A stretch of 64,000 bases of DNA from an uncultured Gemmatimonadota bacterium (lineage in GTDB: Bacteria; Gemmatimonadota; Gemmatimonadetes; Gemmatimonadales; Gemmatimonadaceae), in NCBI GenBank assembly GCA_902826615.1, contig CADEFN010000002.1, forward strand, positions 372,001 through 436,000, read 5' to 3'. This document shows, piece by piece, positions 25,817 through 33,218 of this stretch. Numbering within the stretch: the first letter of the stretch is position 1; each line of letters starts with the position of its first letter. A program made the translations under genes and the position numbers. The notes below the pieces were generated by a model, which searched no databases, was not told the origin of the DNA, and saw nothing but the letters and a program-made list of their open reading frames with translations.

Positions 25817-25830
25817 TAACCCTGCCCCTC

Positions 25831-26253
25831 ATGCGTCGACTCGCCCTGACCGCCTTCGCCCTGGTTGTTGCAGCTGCCCCCGTCGCTGCACAGAACCGCA
25901 AACCCGTAGGCACCAGTTCGCCCACCCTCACGCCCGCTATCATCGTCGGCAACACCGTGTACGGCTCGGGCCAGCTCGGAATGAGCCGCAACAACCCCGA
26001 CACCACCATCCAGGGTCAGACGAAGCAGGCCCTCGAGAACATCAAGGGCGTCTTCGAACAGGCCGGGACCACCATGGCGAATGTCGCCAAGTGCACCGTC
26101 TTCCTGACAGATGTGAAGGACTTCGGCGGCATGAACGAGGTCTATCGCACGTTCTTCCCCTCTGCGCCCCCGGCCCGATCCACGGTGGTGGTGGCCGCGC
26201 TCGTCGTACCTAACGCCAAGGTGGAGATCGAGTGCGTGGCAGTCATGCCCTGA
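25831..26253 (+). CDS. Exported RidA/YjgF family protein
   Basis: 140 residues. A clear signal peptide (about 1-21, LTAFALVVAAAPVAAQ) precedes a complete RidA/YER057c fold: VYGSGQLG, QTKQALENIKGVFEQAG, VTVFLTD-like CTVFLTDVKDF, and the conserved Arg in PPARSTVVVAAL. Cytosolic RidA hydrolyses reactive imines and enamines; this member should act outside the cytoplasm, so its substrate may differ. It starts at ATG 25831 with a pyrimidine-rich leader and no Shine-Dalgarno. Confidence 0.88.
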   Translation: MRRLALTAFALVVAAAPVAAQNRKPVGTSSPTLTPAIIVGNTVYGSGQLGMSRNNPDTTIQGQTKQALENIKGVFEQAGTTMANVAKCTVFLTDVKDFGGMNEVYRTFFPSAPPARSTVVVAALVVPNAKVEIECVAVMP

Positions 26254-26267
26254 CGTCACGAAGAAGC

Positions 26268-26305
26268 GAGAGGGGCATCAGGCTGTGAAGCCCGATACCC
26301 CTCTC
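26268..26305. terminator. Bidirectional terminator-like hairpin between convergent genes
   Basis: GAGAGGGG(C)ATC and GAT(A)CCCCTCTC pair across 26268-26305, with an inner GGCT/AGCC stem. It lies 15 bases after ridA and 17 bases before the stop of the minus-strand gene, so it can terminate both. Confidence 0.75.
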
Positions 26306-26321
26306 CCACCAGCGCCCTCGT

Positions 26322-27482
26322 TTACTCGTCTTGTGGAACGGGGGCCGGCGCCGGCGGATTGAGCGAGAACGCCGACACCTCGAGCGCGACTCCTTCACCG
26401 GCGCCCAGCAGGGCCCGACGGCGCTCCACTTCCAGCGCCAGCAACTCGGCCTCCAGGCAGCGACGACGCGCCTCGACCCTCGCCGCCTCCAGCTCAATAT
26501 GCAGCGCCGCCTCACGCATGGGGTCGCAGGACGAGCAATGGGCCAGCTCGGCCTCGTACAACGTGCCATCCGTCGGAATGGTGATCTGACGGCGGTTGCG
26601 AGCTTCCTGCCCCACCGCCGGCCCTCCCTTGAGGATCTCACCCAGCACTTTCTTCTGCGCATCGGTGAGCTCGGCGGTGTCGTCGATGGAGTGCCAGTCT
26701 TCCTGTGATGCCACACGCCAGTCGATTGCAATCACCTGCGTCGTGAGCTGATACACCTCCATGACACGCCGCACGAAGTAGGTGATGGCGTAACACGGGT
26801 TCGCGTTTTTCAGCGTCCGCTGAGTGCTCTCGCGATGTTCCGCGTCTTCAAAGGTGCTGACCACGACGCTGCGTTCGGCCTCGAGTGACTGGGACGCCGT
26901 CACGGCAAACTGCGAAAAGGTCTCGGCAGCAGTGCTCGCCGAGAAGCCCGCTGCATTACGCGACTCCGATGAACTCGAGTTGTGCAACGTGCCGGACGGC
27001 GCACCGAAGAAGCCGGCCAGGCCACCACCCACCGACAGCGACGAATCGTCGGATTCACGCGTTTCGTTGAGCGTGGTCGAGTACGCAGAGGTCGACGACG
27101 AGCGCCGGTTCTGCGACAGCGCACTCACGGTCTGCCGGAAACTGGCATGCACCGACAAGCGCTGCGTCTCCGAGCGCGTGCGGCGATATCGGTCGAACTC
27201 GTAGAGCCGCACCTCTTCGCCGGGAATCAGCGTCGTGGAATACAGCAGCGGGCCCTGCTGGCGACCCAGGAGCTGCAGGCAGTGCTCGTAGGTGATGCGA
27301 ACCTGCACACGTTCTTCACCAACGTACCGGGCTTCGTAAAAGCTCATGCAGCGATCGAATGGCAACCAGGGCACATTCGGCGGACTCTGACACCCCTCCA
27401 TGATCTCGCCGACGCACTCGCCGCCGCACCCACCGCACTCCCCTGCTGCAGTGGCCTCTCCCTCTTCCTTGTGATGTGACAT
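26322..27482 (-). CDS. 386-residue protein of unknown function sharing a module with the 1444-residue protein
   Basis: Family not recognised. The N-terminus is Cys-rich (ECGGCGGECVGE, MEGCQS; about 14-32). A beta-rich start leads to TTLIPGEEVRL (Pro87) and a helix with FRQTVSALSQ, matching LAPGESRNI and the QT helix of the large protein. A Ser/Gly-rich stretch follows with a hydrophobic GGGLAGFFGAPSG core (about 145-165). Then comes a helix with SVVVSTFEDAE (Asp213), RTLKNANPCYAIT and YQLTTQV (about 200-245), again matching. The C-terminus has CSSC and an Arg/Glu-rich coiled coil (about 325-365). ATG 27482 is chosen because GGGAGGGGAG precedes it directly. No signal peptide. Flanked by ridA and a divergent PadR gene. 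Confidence 0.78.
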   Translation of the reverse strand: MSHHKEEGEATAAGECGGCGGECVGEIMEGCQSPPNVPWLPFDRCMSFYEARYVGEERVQVRITYEHCLQLLGRQQGPLLYSTTLIPGEEVRLYEFDRYRRTRSETQRLSVHASFRQTVSALSQNRRSSSTSAYSTTLNETRESDDSSLSVGGGLAGFFGAPSGTLHNSSSSESRNAAGFSASTAAETFSQFAVTASQSLEAERSVVVSTFEDAEHRESTQRTLKNANPCYAITYFVRRVMEVYQLTTQVIAIDWRVASQEDWHSIDDTAELTDAQKKVLGEILKGGPAVGQEARNRRQITIPTDGTLYEAELAHCSSCDPMREAALHIELEAARVEARRRCLEAELLALEVERRRALLGAGEGVALEVSAFSLNPPAPAPVPQDE

Positions 27483-27595
27483 CTCCCCTCCCATCTCACT
27501 GTGGCGGCACCCATTGCCGCTCCTCAATGTTGCCCCCGCTCCTCCCCTTGAACACTCGGAGTGCCCGCAGAATACTCAAGCAGTGGTCGCCCCAC

Positions 27596-27645
27596 TTGCT
27601 TGCCTCACCTGGTGTGGTATAGCTTCACCTCACCAGGTGAGGTGA
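27596..27645 (+). promoter_or_regulatory. Promoter with 21-bp palindromic operator upstream of padR
   Basis: TTGCTT (27596-27601), a 16-base spacer and TATAGC (27618-27623) form a likely promoter. Directly after it lies TCACCTCACC-A-GGTGAGGTGA (27625-27645), a perfect 21-bp palindrome. A second related half-site pair, CTCACCTGGTG (27604-27614), sits between the -35 and -10. This arrangement fits tight autorepression by the PadR encoded five bases downstream. Confidence 0.82.
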
Positions 27646-27649
27646 CCAT

Positions 27650-27994
27650 ATGCCCCGAAGCCCCAGCGAACTCCTGCACGGCACGCTTGACGTCCTGATC
27701 CTCAAGACGCTCGCGCTTGGCGCCTTGCACGGCTACGACATCTCCAGACGCATCGAATCGCGCTCACTCGATGCCTTTACGGTCGAGGACGCCGCGCTGT
27801 ACAAGGCCCTGCATCGGCTGGAGGACGCCGGCGCGATTGACGCCGAGTGGGGTGTGTCGGCCTCCAACCGGCGCGCCAAGTTCTATCGGCTCACCCCCGC
27901 CGGGCGCCGCGCCCTAGCCGCCGAGACCCAGACGTTCCGCGCCTACGCGGCCGCAGTACTCCGTGTGCTCGACACCCAGCCGGAGGACGCATGA
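27650..27994 (+). CDS. PadR family transcriptional repressor
   Basis: 114-residue winged-helix protein: LLHGTLDVLILKTL, HGYDISRRIE, EDAALYKALHRLEDAGAI, RAKFYRLTPAGRRAL. It overlaps the downstream permease ATG by ATGA. GAGGTG lies 6-11 bases before the ATG at 27650 and is a plausible Shine-Dalgarno that is also part of the operator, so repressor binding and translation share sequence. Confidence 0.93.
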   Translation: MPRSPSELLHGTLDVLILKTLALGALHGYDISRRIESRSLDAFTVEDAALYKALHRLEDAGAIDAEWGVSASNRRAKFYRLTPAGRRALAAETQTFRAYAAAVLRVLDTQPEDA

Positions 27995-30627
27995 GCCCAA
28001 AGCACCCACTGCAGGCCGGCTGGCGCCGCTGGCTGAGACTCCCTACCCGCTCTCCCGAGCTGGTGCAGCGGGACGTGGACGATGAGCTCGCCTTTCATCT
28101 GGCCATGCGCGAGGAGGAACTGCTGCGCTTGGGGTTCGATGCCGCCACGGCGAGCGCCGAGGCCCGACGCCGTTTTGGCGATGTGACGGACGCGCGCGCT
28201 TCCCTCCGCACCACTGACCTCCGCGCCGAACGCCGCTCCCGGGGTCGTCGGTGGTGGACCGATCTTCGCCACGACCTCGTCTATGCCGCGCGCCGGCTGC
28301 TACGTGAGCCGGGCTTCGCCCTTGTGGCCGTGCTCACACTGGCGTTAGGCATCGGTGCCACGGTGGCGATGACCAGTGTGTTGCGACGGCTCATTCTTGC
28401 TCCGCTGCCGTATGATGGCGCTGAGCGCCTGGTCTCCATGTCACTCAAGGCGAAGGACGGGTCGATCCGGGTGTCGGCAAACCCCGCCGTGCTCGAAGCC
28501 TGGCGAAACGGCATTCCTTCGCTTGAGCGCACCGAAGCCATCGCTTCCGAACGCCTGATCACGAAACGGGAGGGCCGGGGCGTGACCGTGAACGTGGGGT
28601 TCGTTGCCCCGGGACTTCTCTCGTATTTGAAGGTTGTCCCCGTAGCAGGACGTGGCTTTCTCGCCGAAGAGGTGCCGAAAGGAGCGGTGCCTGTCGCGAT
28701 GCTCGGCGAGAACAGCTGGGCACGCCACTACGGCCGTGATCCTGCGGTGATTGGTTCGGCCATCACACTCGGCGACCGGAGTTACACCATCGTCGGTGTG
28801 ATGCCCTCGCGGTTTGACCCCTCCATCTTCGGGCTGATGCCGCGGAGCGATGTGTGGCTGCCGCACCAGACAGACGACCCACGGAACTTCCTCACCGCCA
28901 TCGGGGTCATGCGCGATGGGGCCACACTCGAACAACTGGAGCGGGATCTTGCCGCCGCACTGGACCGCGCCTCTGGTGAGAAGTGGTGGGCAAGCCTGGT
29001 GCCTAACGTCAACCGACTCCTCGAGTCTGACGGTCAGAACACGCGCAGCACACTCTACCTCATGAGTGCCGCCGTGTTCCTGGTGCTTCTCATTGGCTGC
29101 ATCAATGTGGCCAACCTGCTGCTGGCGCGAGGCGCGGCCCGTGAGCGTGAGATGAGTGTCCGTGGCGCCATAGGCGCATCGCGAGGGCGGCTGCTGCGGC
29201 AGCTGCTTGCCGAGAGCTTCATGCTGGCCCTTCTTGGGGCGATGGCGGGTGCGGCATTGTCGCGCCTGATGCTGGCCGGCGTCATCAGATTTCGTCCGGT
29301 GAATTTCGCCGCCCTCGACGATGTGCGTATCGATGGCGCAGCACTCCTGGTGGCGCTAGGCACCGCCTTCGTCACCGCCATTGTCTTCGGGTTTGCTCCT
29401 GCCGTACTCGGCAGCGGAAACAAGGGGTCGCTCCTGCAGGGCGGCGCCCGCAATACAGGCACCGGACGCGCGGGTCAGCGGCTGCGGCGCACCCTGGTGT
29501 TCGCGGAGGTCGCGTGCTCCACCGCCCTGGTGGTAGCTGCTCTCCTCCTCGTGCGTTCTGCCCAGGCACTCGACCGCATGCGGCTCGGCTATGACGTGGC
29601 GCCCATCGTCACTATGCGGGTACAGCGAGTGATACCCGGCGACAGTACACCCATCGCCGCGCACCTTGACCCCGCGCTGGAGCGCCTGCGTGCACTCCCC
29701 GGAATCGAAGGGGTTTCGGCCGGCGACAACATTCCCGGAAGTTTTGGCGCCTGTCTCTGCGAGTTATTGGTTGAAGGGGCTACACCTCCGCCGGAGGCGG
29801 GTCGATCGACTGTGATCTTCGTTTCGGGAGACACGAGCTACCTGCGGACTGCAGGAACGCGGATCCTGGCGGGGCGGGGACCTGCGGCGGACAGCACCGA
29901 GGCGGCCGTGACTTCGGTGCTCGCGCGGCAACTCTGGCCCGGCGCCGACGCCATTGGCAAACGTTTCCGCATGAACCGCGAAGCGGCTCTGCGCAGTGTC
30001 GTAGGGATCTTCGAGGCGCAGGTAACGCCCGAGGGGTGGGTGCCCAATGACAGTGCTCAGGTCCTCACCGGAACTCCTGGCTATGCGGATGAGCCCACCG
30101 TCGTGATTCGGCTGCGACATGGCGCCTCGACCACCGCGCGTCAGCTCGCCGAGTTGGTGGAATCTGCGGCTCCCGCGTTGCAGGCCGTGGAAGCTCGCTC
30201 ACTCTCGGAGGTGGTGCGTGAGGCTCGCGCACCGCGCACCTTTACACGGGTGCTACTGGGCGCCTTTGCCGGTTGCGCCGTGTTGCTCGCCGCCCTCGGT
30301 CTGTACGGCGTGATGTCGTACGGCGTGACGCAACGGACACGAGAGATCGGTGTGCGTATGGCGTTAGGCGCGGGACGGGGCGCCATCGGACGGCTGATCG
30401 CAAAGGAGGGGCTGGTACTGACCATCGCCGGATTGATAGCCGGCGGCGCGGGATCCGTTGCATTGACCCGCATGCTCGGCGACAATCTCATCGGCGTGAG
30501 CCGATGGGATATGATGACCTATGCCGGCTCGGCCCTGACGATGCTGGCCGTGACGATCGTTGCCGTATGGGTACCAGTGCGCAGGGCAACCCGTGTCGAT
30601 CCCGTCACCGCAGTGGCAGCGGAGTAG
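27991..30627 (+). CDS. ADOP-type ABC transporter permease
   Basis: 878 residues with the ADOP N-terminal domain (RDVDDELAFHLAMREEEL, residues about 25-60), then two MacB-PCD/FtsX units (FALVAVLTLALGIGATVAM; LLIGCINVANLLLARGAARE; YGVTQRTREIGVRMALGAG) and the terminal RATRVDPVTAVAAE. ATG 27991 overlaps the padR stop, so it is chosen over upstream in-frame starts that lie inside padR. No ATPase partner nearby. The stop codon abuts a palindromic repeat. Confidence 0.9.
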   Translation: MSPKHPLQAGWRRWLRLPTRSPELVQRDVDDELAFHLAMREEELLRLGFDAATASAEARRRFGDVTDARASLRTTDLRAERRSRGRRWWTDLRHDLVYAARRLLREPGFALVAVLTLALGIGATVAMTSVLRRLILAPLPYDGAERLVSMSLKAKDGSIRVSANPAVLEAWRNGIPSLERTEAIASERLITKREGRGVTVNVGFVAPGLLSYLKVVPVAGRGFLAEEVPKGAVPVAMLGENSWARHYGRDPAVIGSAITLGDRSYTIVGVMPSRFDPSIFGLMPRSDVWLPHQTDDPRNFLTAIGVMRDGATLEQLERDLAAALDRASGEKWWASLVPNVNRLLESDGQNTRSTLYLMSAAVFLVLLIGCINVANLLLARGAAREREMSVRGAIGASRGRLLRQLLAESFMLALLGAMAGAALSRLMLAGVIRFRPVNFAALDDVRIDGAALLVALGTAFVTAIVFGFAPAVLGSGNKGSLLQGGARNTGTGRAGQRLRRTLVFAEVACSTALVVAALLLVRSAQALDRMRLGYDVAPIVTMRVQRVIPGDSTPIAAHLDPALERLRALPGIEGVSAGDNIPGSFGACLCELLVEGATPPPEAGRSTVIFVSGDTSYLRTAGTRILAGRGPAADSTEAAVTSVLARQLWPGADAIGKRFRMNREAALRSVVGIFEAQVTPEGWVPNDSAQVLTGTPGYADEPTVVIRLRHGASTTARQLAELVESAAPALQAVEARSLSEVVREARAPRTFTRVLLGAFAGCAVLLAALGLYGVMSYGVTQRTREIGVRMALGAGRGAIGRLIAKEGLVLTIAGLIAGGAGSVALTRMLGDNLIGVSRWDMMTYAGSALTMLAVTIVAVWVPVRRATRVDPVTAVAAE

Positions 30628-30745
30628 CGGAGGCACGGGAAGCACGGGAAGCACGGGAGGCACGGGAGGCACGGCAAGCATCGTAGCCACGGGAGGCACG
30701 CGTGCTTCTCGTGCCTCTCGTGCTTCCCGTGCCTCTGCCCCTAAG
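30628..30745. repeat. Palindromic 9-nt-unit repeat element, copy 2
   Basis: Six or so tandem (A/G)(A/G)GCACGGG units, a short degenerate centre, then complementary units ending TCTGCCCCTAA. The longest perfect pairing I can place is 17 bp (30630-30646 with 30719-30735). It begins right at the permease stop, and its right end CCCCTAA contains the TAG stop (30741-30743) of the convergent minus-strand gene. Likely a bidirectional terminator. Confidence 0.85.
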
Positions 30746-31229
30746 TCCTCCCTGCGAGCGCCTCATTGAGCCCGTGCAACGCTTGCGGGTGGGCCCGGAA
30801 GAGAGAACGGCCCATGACTACGGCAGCGAGGAGATTGGCCGCACCGATCTGATACCAGGCAATCGGCACCGCCTGGCCTCGCAGCGACATCGTGTACACG
30901 TAGAGGTGGAAACCGAGTTCGAACGCCACAAAGAGAAAAAACAGCCCGATCAGGTGCGACGGCTCGTTATCGGCGGCGTTGACCACCCACGCCACGACGA
31001 TGCCAAGACCCACGAACAAGATCACGTGCCACACGGTGTACACCATCACATAGGCCGCAGGACTGACGCGATCGAGCCCGATGACCGCCATCAGGGACTC
31101 CCCGAGTATCCTCGGTGTAAAGAGCGGTTGTCCCCCCACCACGTCGACGAGGAGAAACCAGAGGGCCACCGATACCGCGCCTAACAAGCCGGCCCGGATG
31201 CCTTCGTGCAGGGTCCGATTGCGTTCCAT
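30741..31229 (-). CDS. Four-helix membrane protein of unknown function
   Basis: 162 residues with about four TM helices: LLGAVSVALWFLLVDVV, VMVYTVWHVILFVGLGIVVAWVV, LIGLFFLFVAFELGFHLYVY and a C-terminal helix through IGAANLLAAVVMG. Conserved-looking His/Glu residues lie inside helices (VWHVILF, FELGFHLY). The N-terminus is short and basic (MERNRTLHEGIRAG). I do not recognise the family. Its TAG stop lies in the end of the palindromic repeat. Confidence 0.7.
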   Translation of the reverse strand: MERNRTLHEGIRAGLLGAVSVALWFLLVDVVGGQPLFTPRILGESLMAVIGLDRVSPAAYVMVYTVWHVILFVGLGIVVAWVVNAADNEPSHLIGLFFLFVAFELGFHLYVYTMSLRGQAVPIAWYQIGAANLLAAVVMGRSLFRAHPQALHGLNEALAGRT

Positions 31230-31431
31230 GGGAAGGGCTCCGTGATAGTCTCACTCTCACAATCGGGAGTTCCCTCCGTCACGTCAATAGAAGCGGTACA
31301 TCAGCAGAGGCCGCTGGGGCAAGCGAACTCCACCGTGGGGAGGTCGTGGATGCATGGTTCCGCTCCCGCGGAAAAGCGCTTTCGGCCTCGCATGTGAATG
31401 GAAGCACAAGCCCCCCAACGGTGGCGATCTG

Positions 31432-31945
31432 TTAGGGGGATCGTGCCAAACGGCCGGATATGCAAAAGCGCCGGAACCTTTGGGGCCCGGCGCCTTTGTG
31501 CGTGGGGAACACGGTTTCGGCACCACGCTGGTACTGCCGCGCCATACGCCTCAGGTCGCCGAGCCGATGTGAGGTGCCAAAGAGGGCAAAGGCACGCTCA
31601 CGGAACATCAGGTTGACCCGGGCCGTCCGGTTTCCCGGGTCTATCGGTGCCGTCATCTGGAATGGCGCTCTTGCATCAGCAAGTTTGCTCAACCAGAGTG
31701 CCGTGACCCACGCCTGCAACGCGGCTTCTGCCTCAATCAGCCGAGCTTCGACTCCAGTCGAAACCTTGACGGTGTGGGAGAAGGAGTTGTAGGTGCGCAG
31801 GAACCCACGCCGTCGTGCGCTGATCGAACACCGATGGACGTCCCGTGCCTTCAATCGGCACGCGAGGATCACCGGCCGTCGCGAAGTTGATTGAGGTCGC
31901 CGAATTGCATACGATCGGGCGGGACTCTTCGGCTGGGACAGCCAT
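31432..31945 (-). pseudogene. SusD/RagB remnant, frameshifted C-terminal part
   Basis: Two minus-strand frames give adjacent pieces of a SusD-like lipoprotein. The first (about 31945-31780) reads NSATSINFATAGDPRVPI, matching the SRDPRIPTVG region of the intact SusD at 42762-44168. The second (about 31800-31500) reads GVEARLIEAEAALQ, then RARVNLMFRERAFALFG-like and HRLGDLRRMARQYQRGAE, matching GVDARLYEAEVLL, YFREKAFWTF and MRLPDLRRLMRQYGRTEA. The frame changes near 31790, the segment after AEAALQ is shortened, the N-terminal two-thirds is absent, and the original stop is lost. No SusC partner remains. Confidence 0.82.
31464..31493 (-). terminator. Intrinsic terminator of the decayed susD
   Basis: On the minus strand GCGCCGG (31493-31487) pairs with CCGGCGC (31474-31468), followed by TTTT (31467-31464). 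It lies inside the extended open frame of the SusD remnant, showing that this frame runs past its original end. Confidence 0.7.
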
Positions 31946-32030
31946 GCCGCAAGAAGCTCGACCAGCTGCGAACGAGCCTCTGACACTGTACCCTTGGTCC
32001 TATCTCAACGCCTCCTCTTGCCTCGTCACG

Positions 32031-33179
32031 ATGACCGCCGACCCTGCCACCGCTCCCAGACGCCTGCTGGCGCTTGATGTGTTTCGCGGGCTCACGGTCG
32101 CGGGCATGCTCCTGGTGAACAATCCGGGTAGCTGGAGCGCGATCTATCCTCCGCTTCGCCACGCTCCCTGGCACGGCTGGACACCGACAGACCTGATTTT
32201 CCCCTTCTTTCTCTTCATCGTGGGCGTCACCACCCACCTCTCGCTGTCGGGGCGGAGGGCGCGTGGGGACTCGGATGCGACACTCGTAAGGCAAGTGCTC
32301 ACGCGCGGCAGCCTGATCATCCTCTTCGGACTCCTCCTGGCCGCATTCCCGTACTTCCCGCTCGACCGCATAACGAGCATGCGGTTTCCGGGGGTGTTGC
32401 AGCGGATCGGGCTCGCCTATACCGCCGGCGCACTTCTCACATTGCGCACGTCATGGCGACAGCAGCTCGCGATACTGGTCGTCCTCCTCTTCGGCTACTG
32501 GGCCCTGATGACCCTGGTGCCCGTGCCCGGGTATGGGCTTGGGCCCCACACCCTCGATGATCCCTCCGCCTCCCTTGCGGCGTGGATCGACCGCACTGTC
32601 TTCGGGTCTCATGTGTGGCGAACCGCGAAGACCTGGGATCCCGAAGGGCTCCTCAGCACGATGCCGGCCATCGGAACAGTCATCTTCGGCGTGTTTGCCG
32701 GGCGCTGGATCGCAAGCGACCGGCCGCTCGCCGACCGGCTCGTGGGGCTGTTCGGTGCCGGATCCCTGGCCCTCGTCGCGGGTCTGATCTGGCATTGGGG
32801 ATTCCCGATCAACAAGAACCTCTGGACCAGTTCGTACGCGGTCTTCACCGCCGGCATGGCGTCGTTGGCGCTTGCGACTTGCCTCTGGGTGGTGGATGTG
32901 TTAGGCATAACGAGCTGGACCACACCGTTCCGCTGGTATGGCATGAACCCGATGATCGCGTTCCTCGGTTCGGGAGCGATGGCTCGGCTCATGGGATCCA
33001 TCATCACGGTGCCGGTGGGTGGTGAGGCAGTACCGCTTCAGCGTGTGATTTTCGACCGGGCATTTGCCAGCTGGCTCGACGCCCGGAACGCGTCGTTGCT
33101 GTATGCCATCACCTTCGTCGTCTTCTGGGCGGGAGTGCTGGGAGTGCTGTCCCGGCGGAAGCTGTTCTTCAAGGTGTAG
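32031..33179 (+). CDS. NagX-like membrane acyltransferase (heparan-alpha-glucosaminide N-acetyltransferase family)
   Basis: 382 residues, about ten TM helices. Family hallmarks are the N-terminal RLLALDVFRGLTVAGMLLVNNPGSW, HAPWHGWTPTDLIFPFFLFIVG, the loop YGLGPHTLDDPSASLAAWIDR and the late segment TTPFRWYGMNPMIAF. In eukaryotic HGSNAT homologues the conserved His acetylates glucosamine from cytosolic acetyl-CoA; the bacterial enzymes are associated with aminosugar use. ATG 32031 is chosen because the conserved LDVFRG lies 14 residues in. Its upstream region overlaps the decayed susD. Confidence 0.87.
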   Translation: MTADPATAPRRLLALDVFRGLTVAGMLLVNNPGSWSAIYPPLRHAPWHGWTPTDLIFPFFLFIVGVTTHLSLSGRRARGDSDATLVRQVLTRGSLIILFGLLLAAFPYFPLDRITSMRFPGVLQRIGLAYTAGALLTLRTSWRQQLAILVVLLFGYWALMTLVPVPGYGLGPHTLDDPSASLAAWIDRTVFGSHVWRTAKTWDPEGLLSTMPAIGTVIFGVFAGRWIASDRPLADRLVGLFGAGSLALVAGLIWHWGFPINKNLWTSSYAVFTAGMASLALATCLWVVDVLGITSWTTPFRWYGMNPMIAFLGSGAMARLMGSIITVPVGGEAVPLQRVIFDRAFASWLDARNASLLYAITFVVFWAGVLGVLSRRKLFFKV

Positions 33180-33218
33180 ACGCCTCGCGGTTCCTGGCGC
33201 GGGGCATGGAGTTAGTCG

